Under the pieces are notes generated by a model. It did not search any database, was not told the DNA's origin, and was given only the letters and a program-made list of their open reading frames with translations. Shown here piece after piece: positions 63,092 through 64,000 of a DNA stretch of 64,000 nt (position 1 is its first letter; every line of letters begins with the position of its first letter). Origin of the DNA: Actinostola sp. cb2023. Its lineage: Eukaryota > Cnidaria > Anthozoa > Actiniaria > Actinostolidae. The position numbers and the translations under genes were made by a program. Where the stretch lies: assembly GCA_033675265.1 (NCBI GenBank), contig JAUJYZ010001058.1, positions 2,507,001 through 2,571,000 of the forward strand. The letters are read 5' to 3'.

Positions 63092-64000
63092 AAAGTGTAT
63101 TTTCTAACTCGGGCTTCCTTCGGAAGTGCCCGAGTAATAAGCTGTAATACAATGCTAACGAAGATTGTCGAAGAGAATGTGTTGCTATGGTAGCACGAAC
63201 TCTGCCAGAATTTGTCAATAACAAATGTAACACTTCTTCAATTTGTTTGGGCATATTTCCAAGATGGCGGCCTCAACATTCTATGTTTTTTATACATCAC
63301 ATATTTCATCATATTCACCATCGAGTCGTTTAATCCCCGGGTTTAATTTGAGTCGTGTCATCAGTTTCTACCCCTACATTTTCCGATTTTTTTTCACATA
63401 ATTTTGGCAACTTTTCGACCAAATTTTTAACCATAACATTTTTATTGCTTTTATGCCTCATTGGATGATTTCCTTATCATGATCAACTCTAATTTAGAAA
63501 CTGGCTTTGGGGTTTCAGAGGAGTGAAAATATACCAAAAATATATGCGTAATTAATTCAAAGACTGGTAGAAATGCAGCTGTCCTGCACTCATTGATTGT
63601 GAATAAAACATTATTTGAACATGAGTGAATTTACAATGAAAAATGAATGTGTGAATTCAGGGACAAAAAATAGTCTGAGAAGCTGTCGTAGACGAACGAC
63701 CTAACAATTAAGATCTTCTTATTGAAAAAATTCAAGGACATCAAAGGCTTTGAGTTTTTAGTCACTGAGTAACATAATCTATTTTCAGTCGTGTATACAC
63801 TTACTACGGAGATGTGCTAAACGACTATGTTTCCCGGGCGAAGTTTGCGGTATAAATTTGACCCATTTTTTTAGTTTATCCAGCTAAGGTAGTTACTATT
63901 CTAGTATTCTTACGAAGATCCAAGCCTCGCCAACTTGTTTAGCATATTTAATATACAATACAATGACTATACAATTTCTATTTTTTTGACCAAGAATACT
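63092..64000. other. Intergenic, no gene recognised
   Basis: One AAGATGGCGGCC word lies at about 63262. A minus-strand frame there (63000-63254) starts at the motif and has no known domain. Confidence 0.4.

Overview
The window reads as an AT-rich, intron-bearing metazoan genome. The mix of intronless class A GPCRs, a Ly6/uPAR-type protein pair, a CD225/dispanin gene and many palindromic MITEs resembles an anthozoan cnidarian (stony coral or anemone). That assignment is an inference from gene style and repeat content; no diagnostic marker is present.

Protein-coding genes are sparse. Two single-exon rhodopsin-like GPCR genes lie on the minus strand (4245-5285 and 27052-28161). A five-exon CD225/dispanin gene lies on the plus strand (45276-47517); I assembled it from splice sites, and its exon lengths sum to an open frame of 172 codons plus stop. 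Two related Ly6/uPAR, probably GPI-anchored, genes lie on the minus strand. One is a two-exon gene (51751-54700) whose main exon has no ATG of its own. The other is a last exon (57747-58084) whose signal-peptide exon I could not find. A possible single exon with an immunoglobulin-like look is at 41967-42215.

Most of the rest is transposon-derived. From about 9.6 to 22 kb there is a decayed BEL/Pao retrotransposon (gag, zinc knuckle, reverse transcriptase, RNase H) broken by at least four later insertions. The largest is a 7.9-kb element with long inverted arms. It sits exactly between duplicated TTAA sites, and removing it together with one TTAA restores the zinc-knuckle frame. A Penelope-type reverse transcriptase remnant is at 37625-38262, a Penelope-like terminal hairpin at about 51.5 kb, and a tRNA-derived SINE at 51.1-51.5 kb. 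More than fifteen palindromic or TIR elements are spread through the window, several nested in one another (best example 59069-59964).

Two minisatellites stand out: 18 copies of an 87-bp unit that stay open as a 548-codon frame inside a TIR-bounded element (6698-9120), and about six copies of a 113-bp unit (15.8-16.5 kb). There are also long (GTAA)n and (AAT)n tracts. The genes do not form an obvious joint pathway; the common theme is membrane or cell-surface proteins (GPCRs, dispanin, Ly6) in a repeat-dense neighbourhood.
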